Source: Chryseobacterium culicis (lineage in GTDB: Bacteria > Bacteroidota > Bacteroidia > Flavobacteriales > Weeksellaceae). Taken from it: 64,000 nucleotides of DNA. The notes under the pieces are model-generated. The model was not told where the DNA came from. It did not search any database and was given only the letters and a program-made list of their open reading frames with translations. Shown one piece after another: positions 15,658-24,720 of this stretch (position 1 is its first letter; the number at the start of each line of letters is the position of its first letter). The position numbers and the translations under genes were made by a program. The DNA is taken from NCBI RefSeq assembly GCF_002979755.1, contig NZ_PCPP01000001.1, positions 1,582,665 to 1,646,664 on the forward strand. Reading direction: 5' to 3'.

Positions 15658-18612
15658 ATGAAAAAGAAACAATGCAAACTTGGTGTATTGGCCTTACTCC
15701 TATTCGCGGAATATGGTTTTGCACAAAGTAAAGACAGTCTTTCCAAGGAAACCTCCATCAAAGAAGTGGTGGTAGTAGCTTTTGGAAAGCAGAAAAAAGA
15801 AGAAATTACAGGATCTGTACAGTCATTGAAGGCTAAAGATCTCTCTAATCTTCAAAATGGAAATATTCTTCAGGGAATTGGAGGAAAAGTAGCGGGAGTA
15901 CAGGTAATTTCCTCAGGACAGCCGGGTTCCCAGCCTACCATCAGAATGAGAGGAATAGGCTCTATCAATGCTTCCAGTGATCCGTTAATTGTACTGGACG
16001 GAATTCCTTACAGCGGAAACCTGAACAGTATTGCAGCATCGGATATTGAAAGTATTTCTTTTCTTGAAGATGCTTCATCCAATGCCTTATATGGTTCCAG
16101 AGGAGCCAACGGAGTGATTATTGTGAATACCAAAAGAGGGAAAAGCAAAGGATTGAGTATTGAAGCTGATGTAAAAACAGGGGGCAATTTCAGATCTATT
16201 GAAGATTATTCCGTGTATACTTCTCCACAGGATTATTATACCGCATATTATAACAGAGCCAGAATTGGTGAAATTGCAAGATTGAAACAACCGGGAGCTG
16301 TTCCTTCAGGTCCTTCTCCTCATGATGTGGGACTTGCTGCACTGAGCAAACTGGGATATAATGCTTACAGTGTCCCTTTCAGTCAACTGATTTCCAAGGA
16401 TGGCTCTTTCAATCCCGAGGCAAAATTATTGTATCAGGATAACTGGAAGAAACTGCTCTTCAGACCCTCGTTAAGAAGAGAAGCTACGGTAGGCATCAAT
16501 GCCAATAGTGACCAGGTAAAATCATATACATCTCTTAATTATCTGGATGATAAAGGATATTTGATTTCTTCAGGTTTTGAAAGATTCGGGATCAGGTCTA
16601 ATGTAGACTACGCTATCACCTCAAAACTGAAATTGACCAGTGCTTTGTCTTACACTTACAGCAAACAGGATTTCGGGGAGACTGGCGGTTTCTCCAACCC
16701 TTTCCAGTTTGCCAGAAATATTGCCCCTTTCTATCCGGTTTTCCTTAGGGATAACAACTACCAGAGACTTTATGACAGCTATGGAAATGCTTTATACGAC
16801 TATGGAGACGGACAGGGCCCCAACGGTGCAACAAGATCTTATGCTGTTTTTGAAAACCCGGTTGGAAACCTGCAGAAAGATAAATCACAGATCGTCAGCA
16901 ATATAACCAACCTTAATCTTGGTTTAAATTATGAAATCATCAAAGGACTGGATTTTACTTATAACTTTGGGGCCTATCTTGAAAATACAAGAAACCTGCA
17001 GTTCGGAAATACGGAAGGAGGAACTTCTTCTTCTGTAGGAGGAACGATTTCACAAGGTTCTAATTTTAAATATACACTGAACCATCAGCAATTGCTTACT
17101 TATCAGAAAAAACTGGGAAATCACAGCTTCAATCTCCTTGTAGGACATGAGCTAAACAAGATCAAAGATGATGGTTTTTCCGGTTCAAAACAGCAGCTTC
17201 TGCTGCCTGACTCTCAATCATTTGACAATGCCGTAAAAATTACCGATTTATCAGGAAGCGGTTATGAATATGCTGTAGAAGGCTATTTTACAAGGTTATT
17301 GTATAATTATGACGGCAAATATTTCTTTAATGCCAATATACGCAGAGACGGTTCTTCAGTCTTTTCTCCTGAAAGCAGATGGGGAAACTTCTATGGACTA
17401 GGACTGGCATGGAATATTGCAAAAGAAGATTTTCTTAAAGATAACAGGCTGATTAATTCCCTGAAATTAAAAGCTTCTTACGGCCAGCAGGGAAATGACA
17501 ACATTCTATTGAGTGGTTCCAACAGAGATTATTATGCCTACCAGGATATCTATGGAATTAATAACTTCGGGGATGACAAGCCTGTTCTTTCTCTTAAAAA
17601 ACAAGGAAATAAAGATCTGAAATGGGAAACTTCCAAAAACCTGAATGCCGGTTTTGAAATCTCCCTGTTAAAAAACAGAATAAATTTAAATGCTAATTAT
17701 TTTGAAAGGAAAGTTTCGGATATGATCTACACGCTTCCTCTCCCACCTTCCAATGCAGGTTCTTATGTGAAGTATGGAAATATCGGAGATATGACCAACA
17801 GAGGGGTTCAGGCTAATCTAAGTGTGGATATTCTTCGTGGTGAGGAATTCCAATGGAGCTTTTATGCCAATGCCACCCATTATAAAAATAAGATTACCCG
17901 ATTGCCTGCCGAACAGAGAAATACAGGTTTAGTAACCGGTTTATTTATTCTTACAGAAGGTGGAGACCGTTATACGTATTTCCTTAAAGAATTTGCCGGA
18001 GTGAATCCTGAAAATGGAGACGCTTTATGGTATCGTACAGCCATAAACCCAACCACTCAAAAGGAAGAAAGAACGGTTACCAATAATTACAAAGAAGCTA
18101 CTGATTATAATACAGGGAAATCTGCTATTCCAAAGGTATATGGTGGATTCGGGACAGATTTTACTTTTAAGAGATTCAATCTGGCAGTGAATTTTGCGTA
18201 TCAGTTCGGAGGATATGGCTATGATGATATTTACAGAAGCTTATTCCATTCTGACAGCTATGGGTCTAACTATTCAACGGATCTTGATAAAACCTGGACA
18301 CCGGAAAATCCGACGGCTTCATTACCAAGAGTAGATCTTACGGCTACAAACCAGAATGGAAATTCAACACTTTATCTGATCAAATCAGATTATATCAGCC
18401 TTCAGGATGTAACACTTTCTTATCAGCTTCCTGAGGATTTTGCAAAGCAGGCAGGGCTATCAGGCCTGAAAATCTATCTGGCAGGAAACAATTTGTATCT
18501 GTGGTCAAAGAGAAAAGGATATGACCCAAGAGCTTCACTCACAGGAGTTTCAGATACCTACAGATATTCTCTGCTGTCAAGTGTTTCTTTAGGCTTTAAA
18601 CTTAATTTTTAA
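15658..18612 (+). CDS. SusC/RagA family TonB-dependent outer-membrane transporter
   Basis: The 984-residue protein has a signal peptide (1-23) and passes almost directly into a TonB-box-like segment IKEVVVVAFGKQKKEEITG and the plug domain (about 35-165). The SusC signatures are GKVAGVQVISSGQPG, IRMRGIGSI, VLDGIPY and ALYGSRGANGVIIVNTKRG. A 22-strand barrel makes up the rest and ends with an aromatic residue (LGFKLNF). It lacks the N-terminal carboxypeptidase-regulatory-like domain common in this family. With the SusD gene 9 bp downstream it forms a TonB-driven uptake pair for a glycan, peptide or other large nutrient. No glycosidase or sensor gene is adjacent, so the substrate is open. Confidence 0.96.
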   Translation: MKKKQCKLGVLALLLFAEYGFAQSKDSLSKETSIKEVVVVAFGKQKKEEITGSVQSLKAKDLSNLQNGNILQGIGGKVAGVQVISSGQPGSQPTIRMRGIGSINASSDPLIVLDGIPYSGNLNSIAASDIESISFLEDASSNALYGSRGANGVIIVNTKRGKSKGLSIEADVKTGGNFRSIEDYSVYTSPQDYYTAYYNRARIGEIARLKQPGAVPSGPSPHDVGLAALSKLGYNAYSVPFSQLISKDGSFNPEAKLLYQDNWKKLLFRPSLRREATVGINANSDQVKSYTSLNYLDDKGYLISSGFERFGIRSNVDYAITSKLKLTSALSYTYSKQDFGETGGFSNPFQFARNIAPFYPVFLRDNNYQRLYDSYGNALYDYGDGQGPNGATRSYAVFENPVGNLQKDKSQIVSNITNLNLGLNYEIIKGLDFTYNFGAYLENTRNLQFGNTEGGTSSSVGGTISQGSNFKYTLNHQQLLTYQKKLGNHSFNLLVGHELNKIKDDGFSGSKQQLLLPDSQSFDNAVKITDLSGSGYEYAVEGYFTRLLYNYDGKYFFNANIRRDGSSVFSPESRWGNFYGLGLAWNIAKEDFLKDNRLINSLKLKASYGQQGNDNILLSGSNRDYYAYQDIYGINNFGDDKPVLSLKKQGNKDLKWETSKNLNAGFEISLLKNRINLNANYFERKVSDMIYTLPLPPSNAGSYVKYGNIGDMTNRGVQANLSVDILRGEEFQWSFYANATHYKNKITRLPAEQRNTGLVTGLFILTEGGDRYTYFLKEFAGVNPENGDALWYRTAINPTTQKEERTVTNNYKEATDYNTGKSAIPKVYGGFGTDFTFKRFNLAVNFAYQFGGYGYDDIYRSLFHSDSYGSNYSTDLDKTWTPENPTASLPRVDLTATNQNGNSTLYLIKSDYISLQDVTLSYQLPEDFAKQAGLSGLKIYLAGNNLYLWSKRKGYDPRASLTGVSDTYRYSLLSSVSLGFKLNF

Positions 18613-18621
18613 AAGAACAGA

Positions 18622-20085
18622 ATGAAAATAATAAAATACTTTATATCAGCGGTAACCATAGGTTTTATAGCGACCAGCTGTGCCAATGATCTCAATACTT
18701 TACCGGAAGGAGATATTTCCGGTGAACAGCTGAATAATGACTCTAGCAGTCCGGAAAAAATCCTGGGCGGAGTATATCTTGATCTTCGCAGCAACGGTGC
18801 CGGCGGTACTACTGTTCACTCAGATTTCGGAATCATGGGGATCAAAGCAGGTGCAGATCTGATGTCTAATGATGTCATCCAGTCTACCAACCAGCATTTG
18901 GGGATGTTTTATAATTATGAAGCTACCAATGCCAGCAACATCGCTTCAGAAATTGTATGGACCACTTTTTATGCAAGAATATTTGTGATCAACAAACTTC
19001 TTGACAGCCTGGATAAAAATGCAAATGCAAAAAACAGGGCAATTGCAGGACAGTTACTGGCTTTACGAGCTTATTCTTACTTTTATCTGGTTCGTTTTTA
19101 TGCTAATGATTATAATGGTCATCAGGCTGAAGCAGGGCTTCCATTGGTTCTTACCGCCAATAATCCAAGCCAGGGACTTCCGAGGTCAACAGTTGCTGAG
19201 GTGTATGTACAAATCAAAAAAGATATAGAAGAATCTGTTAGCCTTTTGGATACGTATGCCCGCCCATCCAGAGCTCAGATAGATCAAAGAGCAGCGAAAG
19301 CAATTGCAGCTGAGGTATTTTTACAAACAGGAGATTACATAAAAGCCGCTCAATATGCTGAAGAAAGTAAACAGGGCGTTGCTCTTATGACGGAAGACGA
19401 TTATACCACGACGGGATTTTCAAACATCAATAATCCTGAGGTAATATGGGGTTTCCATAATACGATTTCCACGATGAGTATCGGGAATTATTATGCCTCT
19501 TTCTTCTCAATGTTTGATAATACCAATGAAGGATATGCCGGAGCAGCACAGATCCGTAAGCTGATCGACAAGCGTCTTTACGAAGCTATTCCCACAACGG
19601 ATTATCGAAAGAAAGTATTTAATGGAAGCCAGAGTGCAGCGTATACTTTTAATGGAAAAACAAAAAATTATCCGCCTTATGTAAGCTGGAAGTTTAAAGA
19701 TCCTACCCTTTTTGAAGGAGATTATATTTATATCAGAGCTTCCTCACTGTATTACATTCAGGCTGAAGCCCTTGCGAGACAAGGAAGAGAAACGGAGGCC
19801 AGACAGGTATTATTCGAAATAACCTCAAAAAGAGATAAAGCCTATACACTGTCGGTAAAATCAGGTAGTGAGCTGATCAATGAAATTGTACTGCAAAAGA
19901 GAATAGAACTTTGGGGGGAAGGTTATGCCTGGTTTGATATGAAAAGATTAAATACTCCTTTAGAGAGAGTTTACACAGGAACGAATCACACTTTTGGAAG
20001 ATTTAGCCTGACACCGGGTAAATTCAGATTCCAGATTCCTAATAAAGAGATTAATAATAACCCACAAATCAAGCAGAATGAGTAG
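18622..20085 (+). CDS. SusD/RagB family nutrient-binding lipoprotein
   Basis: The 487-residue lipoprotein (lipobox ATSC, Cys20) has the SusD layout: an N-terminal SusD-like region with TLPEGDISG, tetratricopeptide-like helices (AIAGQLLALRAYSYFYLVRFYA near 138-158) and a C-terminal SusD domain ending in QIPNKEINNNPQIKQNE. It caps the SusC channel on the cell surface and binds ligand. It starts 9 bp after the SusC stop and is followed by a strong terminator, so the operon is a simple SusCD pair. Confidence 0.96.
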   Translation: MKIIKYFISAVTIGFIATSCANDLNTLPEGDISGEQLNNDSSSPEKILGGVYLDLRSNGAGGTTVHSDFGIMGIKAGADLMSNDVIQSTNQHLGMFYNYEATNASNIASEIVWTTFYARIFVINKLLDSLDKNANAKNRAIAGQLLALRAYSYFYLVRFYANDYNGHQAEAGLPLVLTANNPSQGLPRSTVAEVYVQIKKDIEESVSLLDTYARPSRAQIDQRAAKAIAAEVFLQTGDYIKAAQYAEESKQGVALMTEDDYTTTGFSNINNPEVIWGFHNTISTMSIGNYYASFFSMFDNTNEGYAGAAQIRKLIDKRLYEAIPTTDYRKKVFNGSQSAAYTFNGKTKNYPPYVSWKFKDPTLFEGDYIYIRASSLYYIQAEALARQGRETEARQVLFEITSKRDKAYTLSVKSGSELINEIVLQKRIELWGEGYAWFDMKRLNTPLERVYTGTNHTFGRFSLTPGKFRFQIPNKEINNNPQIKQNE

Positions 20086-20127
20086 ATAAACAAGAAACAA
20101 TTTTACATTCAAATATATTCAGTGACG

Positions 20128-20160
20128 AGGCGCCATTTACAAGTAAATGGCGCCTTTATT
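20128..20160 (+). terminator. Terminator of the SusCD operon
   Basis: The arms AGGCGCCATTTAC and GTAAATGGCGCCT are perfect over 13 bp around an AA loop and are followed by TTATT. Confidence 0.85.
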
Positions 20161-20199
20161 ATTGACTAAGGTAAGGTTCTGATATTTTTTTGACTTTCA

Positions 20200-20388
20200 C
20201 TTGCTAAAAATCTTTGATTTTTTCGCACCTTAAAATTTTATATTGAATTAAAAAAGCTTTGCGTCTTTGCGTTTTCAAAAAAATATAAATAAGAAAGGTA
20301 TAATTGGAAAACGCAAAGACGCAAAATTCTATCAAGAAGGTTACTATAAGGCGCAAGGATTTTATCTGCGATAAAATTGAATACTGTT
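20200..20388 (+). repeat. Structured dispersed repeat R2, copy A
   Basis: This ~185-bp element contains a central inverted repeat (GCTTTGCGTCTTTGCGTTTTC against GAAAACGCAAAGACGC), an outer TAAGGCGCAAGGATTTTATC segment and a small palindrome AAAAATCTTTGATTTTT. It is an inverted copy of the element at 22127-22311. Paired arms differ between copies by changes that keep base pairing. It fills the gap between the SusCD terminator and the lipoprotein gene. Confidence 0.8.
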
Positions 20389-20413
20389 TATTTCCAAGTC
20401 TCTTGCAAATTAT

Positions 20414-20926
20414 TTATTTTATAATAATATCAGACTTATAGTTATCTTTTATCAGCTCACCACTTTTATACAAGCGCTGGTTGATAATCTTTCCTTTTTC
20501 GTTGAAATAAAGCCATAAAGCATTTTTTCTTCCTAAAGAATCCAGGCGTCCCATTTCTTTCGGCATTTTGTTATGGTGAAGAATCTGGATGGGAAACAAG
20601 CCTTTCAAATCTTGTAATGAATCCATTTTTACAGGAATCAGTTCAGACTCATTACCAATATTGAAAATATACTTTTTGCCATTGTTGCTCTTTAAAATCA
20701 GTTCATCTCCAGATACCTCATACTTCCCTTCTGTGAAAGATGCTGTTATGATCTGATCATAGCTTCTAAATTCTGTTTTTAAAAATTCGAAGGTTCCGTC
20801 TTTAATAAAAAGTGAATAGGTTCCGTTACCCGATTTAAGCTCAACATATTTCGGATATTCCTTATCTTTTTTACAGGAAAGAAAAGATAAAAAGAGTACA
20901 AAAAGGCTTATTGATTTAATTTTCAT
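20414..20926 (-). CDS. Lipoprotein of unknown function
   Basis: I chose the ATG at 20926 over an upstream in-frame ATG at 20977 because it gives a proper lipoprotein signal: MKIKSISLFVLFLSFLSC, with Cys18 lipidated and followed by KKDKE. The 170-residue product has alternating beta-like segments (GTYSLFIKDGTFEFLKTEF, ASFTEGKYEVSGDELILKS) suggestive of a small beta-barrel or lipocalin-like fold, but no family is recognised. It is divergent from the beta-lactamase-like gene. Both genes are enclosed by inverted R2 repeats. Confidence 0.8.
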   Translation of the reverse strand: MKIKSISLFVLFLSFLSCKKDKEYPKYVELKSGNGTYSLFIKDGTFEFLKTEFRSYDQIITASFTEGKYEVSGDELILKSNNGKKYIFNIGNESELIPVKMDSLQDLKGLFPIQILHHNKMPKEMGRLDSLGRKNALWLYFNEKGKIINQRLYKSGELIKDNYKSDIIIK

Positions 20927-21037
20927 GAAAACTAAATTATTAAAATATTTAGAATAAAAGAAAAACAGGAAATACATATATTTGGAATCCTATTTATTTT
21001 TTATCTTTTACTTTTTTCCAATAACAAAAAAACAATA

Positions 21038-22075
21038 ATGACCACAGCAAAACTATTCTTCACAGGCTTGTTTTCCACCCTGTTATCTATTACCGCAACA
21101 GCTCAGAAAAAAGATACCTATACTCATAAAATCGACAGTATTATCACAGCTTCCAGTCCGATACAATTCAACGGAGTTGTTCTGGTAGCCCAAAAAGGAA
21201 AAATACAGTATCTGAAATCCAATGGTTATAAAGATTTTGAGAAAAAAACTTCTTTGAAAACGGATGACCAGTTTGAAATCATGTCCAATTCAAAGCAAAT
21301 CACCGCTGTATTAATTTTACAAGCCGCTGAACAGGGAAAACTGGATCTTCATACTCCTGTTAAAAAATACTTACCTTCCCTTACACAGACCTGGGCAGAT
21401 ACAGTTACGATACATCATCTCCTGAATCATACTCATGGAATTACAAATACAGAGAAACCCACAGCTTTTAAAGCAGGTTCCCAATTCAAATATGGCAACC
21501 TTTCCTATATAATGCTGGGAGAAATTCTTAAAAATACAACCGGAAAAAGCTTTGCCGAATTAGCAAATCCACTCTTTAAAAAGCTTAAAATGGATCAAAC
21601 GTTTGTGTATAATGCCCAGAATACTCAATCTCATGTTCCCGGTTATATAAACGAAAACAATCAGTTTGAAAAAGTAAAACAGTCATTTCTGAACAATGAT
21701 AATGCTTCTGCTGCAGGCATTATTTCCACTGTACAGGATCTGGCAAAATGGGATCAGGCACTATTTAAAGGAAAATTACTCTCTCCGGAATTCCAGAAGC
21801 AGATGATGACCCCTTCCACTACTTCTCAGCACAATGTGTTTGGAAAGGAAAGCATGGGATTTGGGTACAATGTGAGATTGATCAAAGAAGCCGGTCTGGA
21901 TTATTTTGCAGTAACAGGTCTTGGTGATGGGTTTACCTGTCTTAATGTCTATTTTCCTTCCACAGATACTACATTGGTCATCCTGGAAAACCAGATGCCT
22001 AAGGACAGTCAATACTGGAGTTTTAAAGAAGCTGCGATAAAAAATACAGTGCTGAAAGCAATAACTTCTAACTAA
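21038..22075 (+). CDS. Serine hydrolase of the class C beta-lactamase/penicillin-binding family
   Basis: The 345-residue protein has a Sec signal peptide (about 1-22, ending TATAQ). The catalytic motifs of the Beta-lactamase (PF00144) family are visible: S83-N-S-K86 as SxxK, Y152-G-N154 as YxN and V292-T-G294 in the position of KTG/HxG. HTHGITN near 131-137 is also typical. Such proteins include esterases, D-aminopeptidases and class C beta-lactamases; true beta-lactamase activity is not implied. It is periplasmic, transcribed alone, and its 3' side is followed by R2 copy B. Confidence 0.88.
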   Translation: MTTAKLFFTGLFSTLLSITATAQKKDTYTHKIDSIITASSPIQFNGVVLVAQKGKIQYLKSNGYKDFEKKTSLKTDDQFEIMSNSKQITAVLILQAAEQGKLDLHTPVKKYLPSLTQTWADTVTIHHLLNHTHGITNTEKPTAFKAGSQFKYGNLSYIMLGEILKNTTGKSFAELANPLFKKLKMDQTFVYNAQNTQSHVPGYINENNQFEKVKQSFLNNDNASAAGIISTVQDLAKWDQALFKGKLLSPEFQKQMMTPSTTSQHNVFGKESMGFGYNVRLIKEAGLDYFAVTGLGDGFTCLNVYFPSTDTTLVILENQMPKDSQYWSFKEAAIKNTVLKAITSN

Positions 22076-22126
22076 GTCAAAAAATTGTTTTATAAAGGAT
22101 CTGTCAAAGATTTCAAAATACACAGC

Positions 22127-22311
22127 ATTCAATTTATCGCAGATAAAATCCTTGCGCCTTATAACAATTTTATTAATACCATTTTGCGCCTTTGCGATTT
22201 TCCAACTAAACCTTTCCTATTTATGTTTTTTTGAAAAATCGCAAAGGCGCAAAGTTTTTTTAATATTATATTTTTTAAGGCGCAAAAAAATCAAAGATTT
22301 TTAGCAAGGAT
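22127..22311 (-). repeat. Structured dispersed repeat R2, copy B (inverted relative to copy A)
   Basis: It is the reverse-complement counterpart of 20200-20388 and shares TTTATCGCAGATAAAATCC, TTGCGCCTTATA, the central pair (TTTGCGCCTTTGCGATTTTCC against GAAAAATCGCAAAGGCGC) and ATCAAAGATTTTTAGCAAG. In the central stem T-A pairs of copy A become C-G pairs here, and an added A is matched by an added T. It occupies the 281-bp gap before the acyltransferase gene. Confidence 0.8.
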
Positions 22312-22356
22312 AATACTTTTTACAATTTTTGAAATCTATCCCGAAGATCGTAGATA

Positions 22357-23472
22357 TTATACAATTCTTTTTAAAGCCTTTATTTTAAGAACAGAGAAAG
22401 GTTTTTCTATCATAAACCTGTAGACCAAACCACCCAAAAGACAAGCGAAAAGACACACAAGAAGACTTATATTATCTGAAGTTTCAAGTTTAAAATAATC
22501 AAAACATTCCTGTACCATATGAATAATTCCTTTATGTGAAAGATAAACAGCATAGGATAAAGCTGCCAGCTGAGCAGTAAGATAAGATTTTGAACGATAC
22601 AGAAAAGAGGATGGGGAAACCGCTGCCATAAGGATCAATCCATAACTTACAGCCACCAGTGTAAATCCAAAAACAGAAGCTGTTTGAGAAGCCTGTTCAT
22701 TACACATCCAGAATGAAATTCCCAACAATATTATTCCAAGAAGGAAAAGTCTATTTCCATTGCGTTCCAAGATTCTTTTAAACAGGGATGAATGCTGCAT
22801 GAGATACCCGATCAGGACTCCTACCCCAAGTCCATCCAGCCTTGTATGAGTAGGATAATATATTTTCATATACCATAATTTCCAGAAGTCTGTAGAATTT
22901 GGATCCATTGCTACAATCCATTGATTCCACACCATCCATCTTGTCATAAAAGATAATCCAATCACGACTATCATCAGATAAGGCAGGTATTTGAACCGTT
23001 TTATTAGGAGTAAGATTAAAAGTAATAAAGGCAGAATGAGGTAAAACTGCTCTTCAATGCATAAGGACCACGCATGGGAAAATGTTCCGCGATTGATAAC
23101 ATCCAGCCCGTAATTTTGGGTAAAACTCACAAACTTCCACAAAGGAGATAAAGCCTCCCGTTCCCTGAAAAAAGGAAAAGTAAAGTAGAGAAAAAGGGTA
23201 AAAAAATAGGCTGGGAAAATCCTGAAAAACCGTTTTATATAAAATGTTTTCAAACCGATTTCTCCCGTATTTTTTATTTCTTTAAACAGCTGGCCGGAGA
23301 TCAGGAAACCGCTTAAGACAAAAAAGAGATCCACTCCTGTCCACCCAAACCTTCCGATAATGTCGATCCAGTCCGGATGTTTAAATGCCCGGTAATGATA
23401 TATGAATACAAGTAAAATAGCAGCAGCTCTCAGATGATCCAATCCATAAAGCCTTTCAGAACGTTCCGTCAT
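22357..23472 (-). CDS. OafA/YrhL-type membrane acyltransferase
   Basis: The start at 23472 (MTERSERLYGLDHLRAAAIL) is preferred to an in-frame ATG at 23550, since family members begin just before the GLDxLRA motif. The 371-residue protein is an integral membrane Acyl_transf_3 protein with about ten hydrophobic helices. His26 in FIYHYRAF is the conserved histidine, and GVDLFFVLSGFLIS and SHAWSLCIEEQFYLI are family hallmarks. Members O-acylate lipopolysaccharide, exopolysaccharide or peptidoglycan sugars from the cytoplasmic membrane. It has no carbohydrate-gene neighbours, so its acceptor is unknown. Confidence 0.92.
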   Translation of the reverse strand: MTERSERLYGLDHLRAAAILLVFIYHYRAFKHPDWIDIIGRFGWTGVDLFFVLSGFLISGQLFKEIKNTGEIGLKTFYIKRFFRIFPAYFFTLFLYFTFPFFREREALSPLWKFVSFTQNYGLDVINRGTFSHAWSLCIEEQFYLILPLLLLILLLIKRFKYLPYLMIVVIGLSFMTRWMVWNQWIVAMDPNSTDFWKLWYMKIYYPTHTRLDGLGVGVLIGYLMQHSSLFKRILERNGNRLFLLGIILLGISFWMCNEQASQTASVFGFTLVAVSYGLILMAAVSPSSFLYRSKSYLTAQLAALSYAVYLSHKGIIHMVQECFDYFKLETSDNISLLVCLFACLLGGLVYRFMIEKPFSVLKIKALKRIV

Positions 23473-23644
23473 TATTTTTTTGTACAAATGTTGACAAATT
23501 TCAAACTGCTTTTTTATATAGAATCCAGACAGCACAACATTCAGGATCAACAGTAAAATATTCCTTTTACACCGTAAATGATGTTATCCGTCATTATTTT
23601 AAAGCCATTAACATCGTATTTCTATGAGGTTACTTAAGATTTTA

Positions 23645-23652
23645 TATTTTTG
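23645..23652 (+). promoter_or_regulatory. -7 element giving a near-leaderless histidine kinase mRNA
   Basis: TATTTTTG matches TAnnTTTG and its last base lies only four bases before the ATG at 23656. If spacing is canonical, transcription starts at or beside the start codon. Confidence 0.45.
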
Positions 23653-23655
23653 AGG

Positions 23656-24720
23656 ATGATGAAAACCCCATCAGAAAATCTGATCAGACAAAACCTATAC
23701 TTCCAGCTGTTCTTCTGGACTGCCTTATTTTTGTTTGGAACCGCAAGAATGTATGGAGAATATAACGAAGGAGCTTTTAAAGAAGTGATCATCTACAATT
23801 TTTGTCATTGGATTTTCCAGATTGCCGGAGCCAATTTTATTTATTTTATCCTGATCCGTCATTTCTTTGACCGGAAAAAGTACCTGGAATTTGTACTGTC
23901 CCTTCTTCTTAGTCTTTATATTATTTCCGTTATCAACCGATTTTTTATTGTTTATCTCGCAGAACCTCTTTTCACCAATGAAGTTAAAGACAGTATTTTC
24001 AATATTGCCACAGATATTCCTTATCTTTTACTTCATTACACTTTTCCCATTATCAGTGGTACATTTATCTTTATCTCAATCATGTTTATCATCCGGTATA
24101 AAGATGAAAAGGAACGTACCATCAAACTTCAGAAGGAAAAAACAGAGCTGGAACTGCAATCTCTCAAATCTCAGCTCAACCCTCATTTTCTCTTTAATAC
24201 TTTGAATAATATCTACTCTCTGTCCATCAGCCATTCTGATCAAACATCCCAATCCATCAGCCAGCTTTCGGATATTCTGGATTATATTTTATACAAAGGA
24301 CAAAAAAAGTGGGTGCAGGTTTCTGATGAACTGGATATTATTAATCATTACATTGCATTGGAAAAACTTCGATATCATGATGAAAGATTAAAAATTACCC
24401 TAAACACGGTCTTACAATCGGCGAATACCATTCCGCCACTGCTCTATCTCACTCTGGTAGAAAATGCTTTTAAACATGGAGCAGGAAAAAGTTCAGAAAC
24501 AACGGAAATAACGATTGAAATAGAAACGAATTATCAGCATTCTGTTTTTAAAATTGAAAATACCTTCTCAGATTCACCCACATCTAATGAGAAAGGAATC
24601 GGACTGCAAAATATAAAAAGACAGCTTCAGTATCATTATCAGGAACATTTTACTTTTCAGATCTCACAGGAAAATAATATTTTTAAAGTTGAAATAACAA
24701 CGCCTTCCCATTATGATTAA
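23656..24720 (+). CDS. LytS/YehU-type sensor histidine kinase
   Basis: The start chosen is the first of two consecutive ATGs (23656 and 23659); a TTG six bases upstream is part of the -7 element and is unlikely to be used. The 354-residue kinase has four transmembrane helices in residues 15-146, a short coiled coil (KLQKEKTELELQSLKSQ) and the His_kinase (PF06580) motif LKSQLNPHFLFNTLNNIYSL with phospho-accepting His177. A GHKL ATPase region follows (LVENAFKHGAG, GIGLQNIKRQL). There is no large extracellular sensor domain. It overlaps the response regulator gene by 8 bp and forms a two-component system with it. Confidence 0.94.
   Translation: MMKTPSENLIRQNLYFQLFFWTALFLFGTARMYGEYNEGAFKEVIIYNFCHWIFQIAGANFIYFILIRHFFDRKKYLEFVLSLLLSLYIISVINRFFIVYLAEPLFTNEVKDSIFNIATDIPYLLLHYTFPIISGTFIFISIMFIIRYKDEKERTIKLQKEKTELELQSLKSQLNPHFLFNTLNNIYSLSISHSDQTSQSISQLSDILDYILYKGQKKWVQVSDELDIINHYIALEKLRYHDERLKITLNTVLQSANTIPPLLYLTLVENAFKHGAGKSSETTEITIEIETNYQHSVFKIENTFSDSPTSNEKGIGLQNIKRQLQYHYQEHFTFQISQENNIFKVEITTPSHYD

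Noticed and set aside
21038..22075. True AmpC-type antibiotic-resistance beta-lactamase
   Set aside because: The motifs only place it in the broad serine beta-lactamase-like family, and the third motif is VTG rather than KTG, so resistance cannot be claimed.
20200..22311. The inverted R2 repeats as ends of an insertion sequence or composite transposon
   Set aside because: No transposase or recombinase is encoded between them; the enclosed genes are an ordinary lipoprotein and a serine hydrolase.
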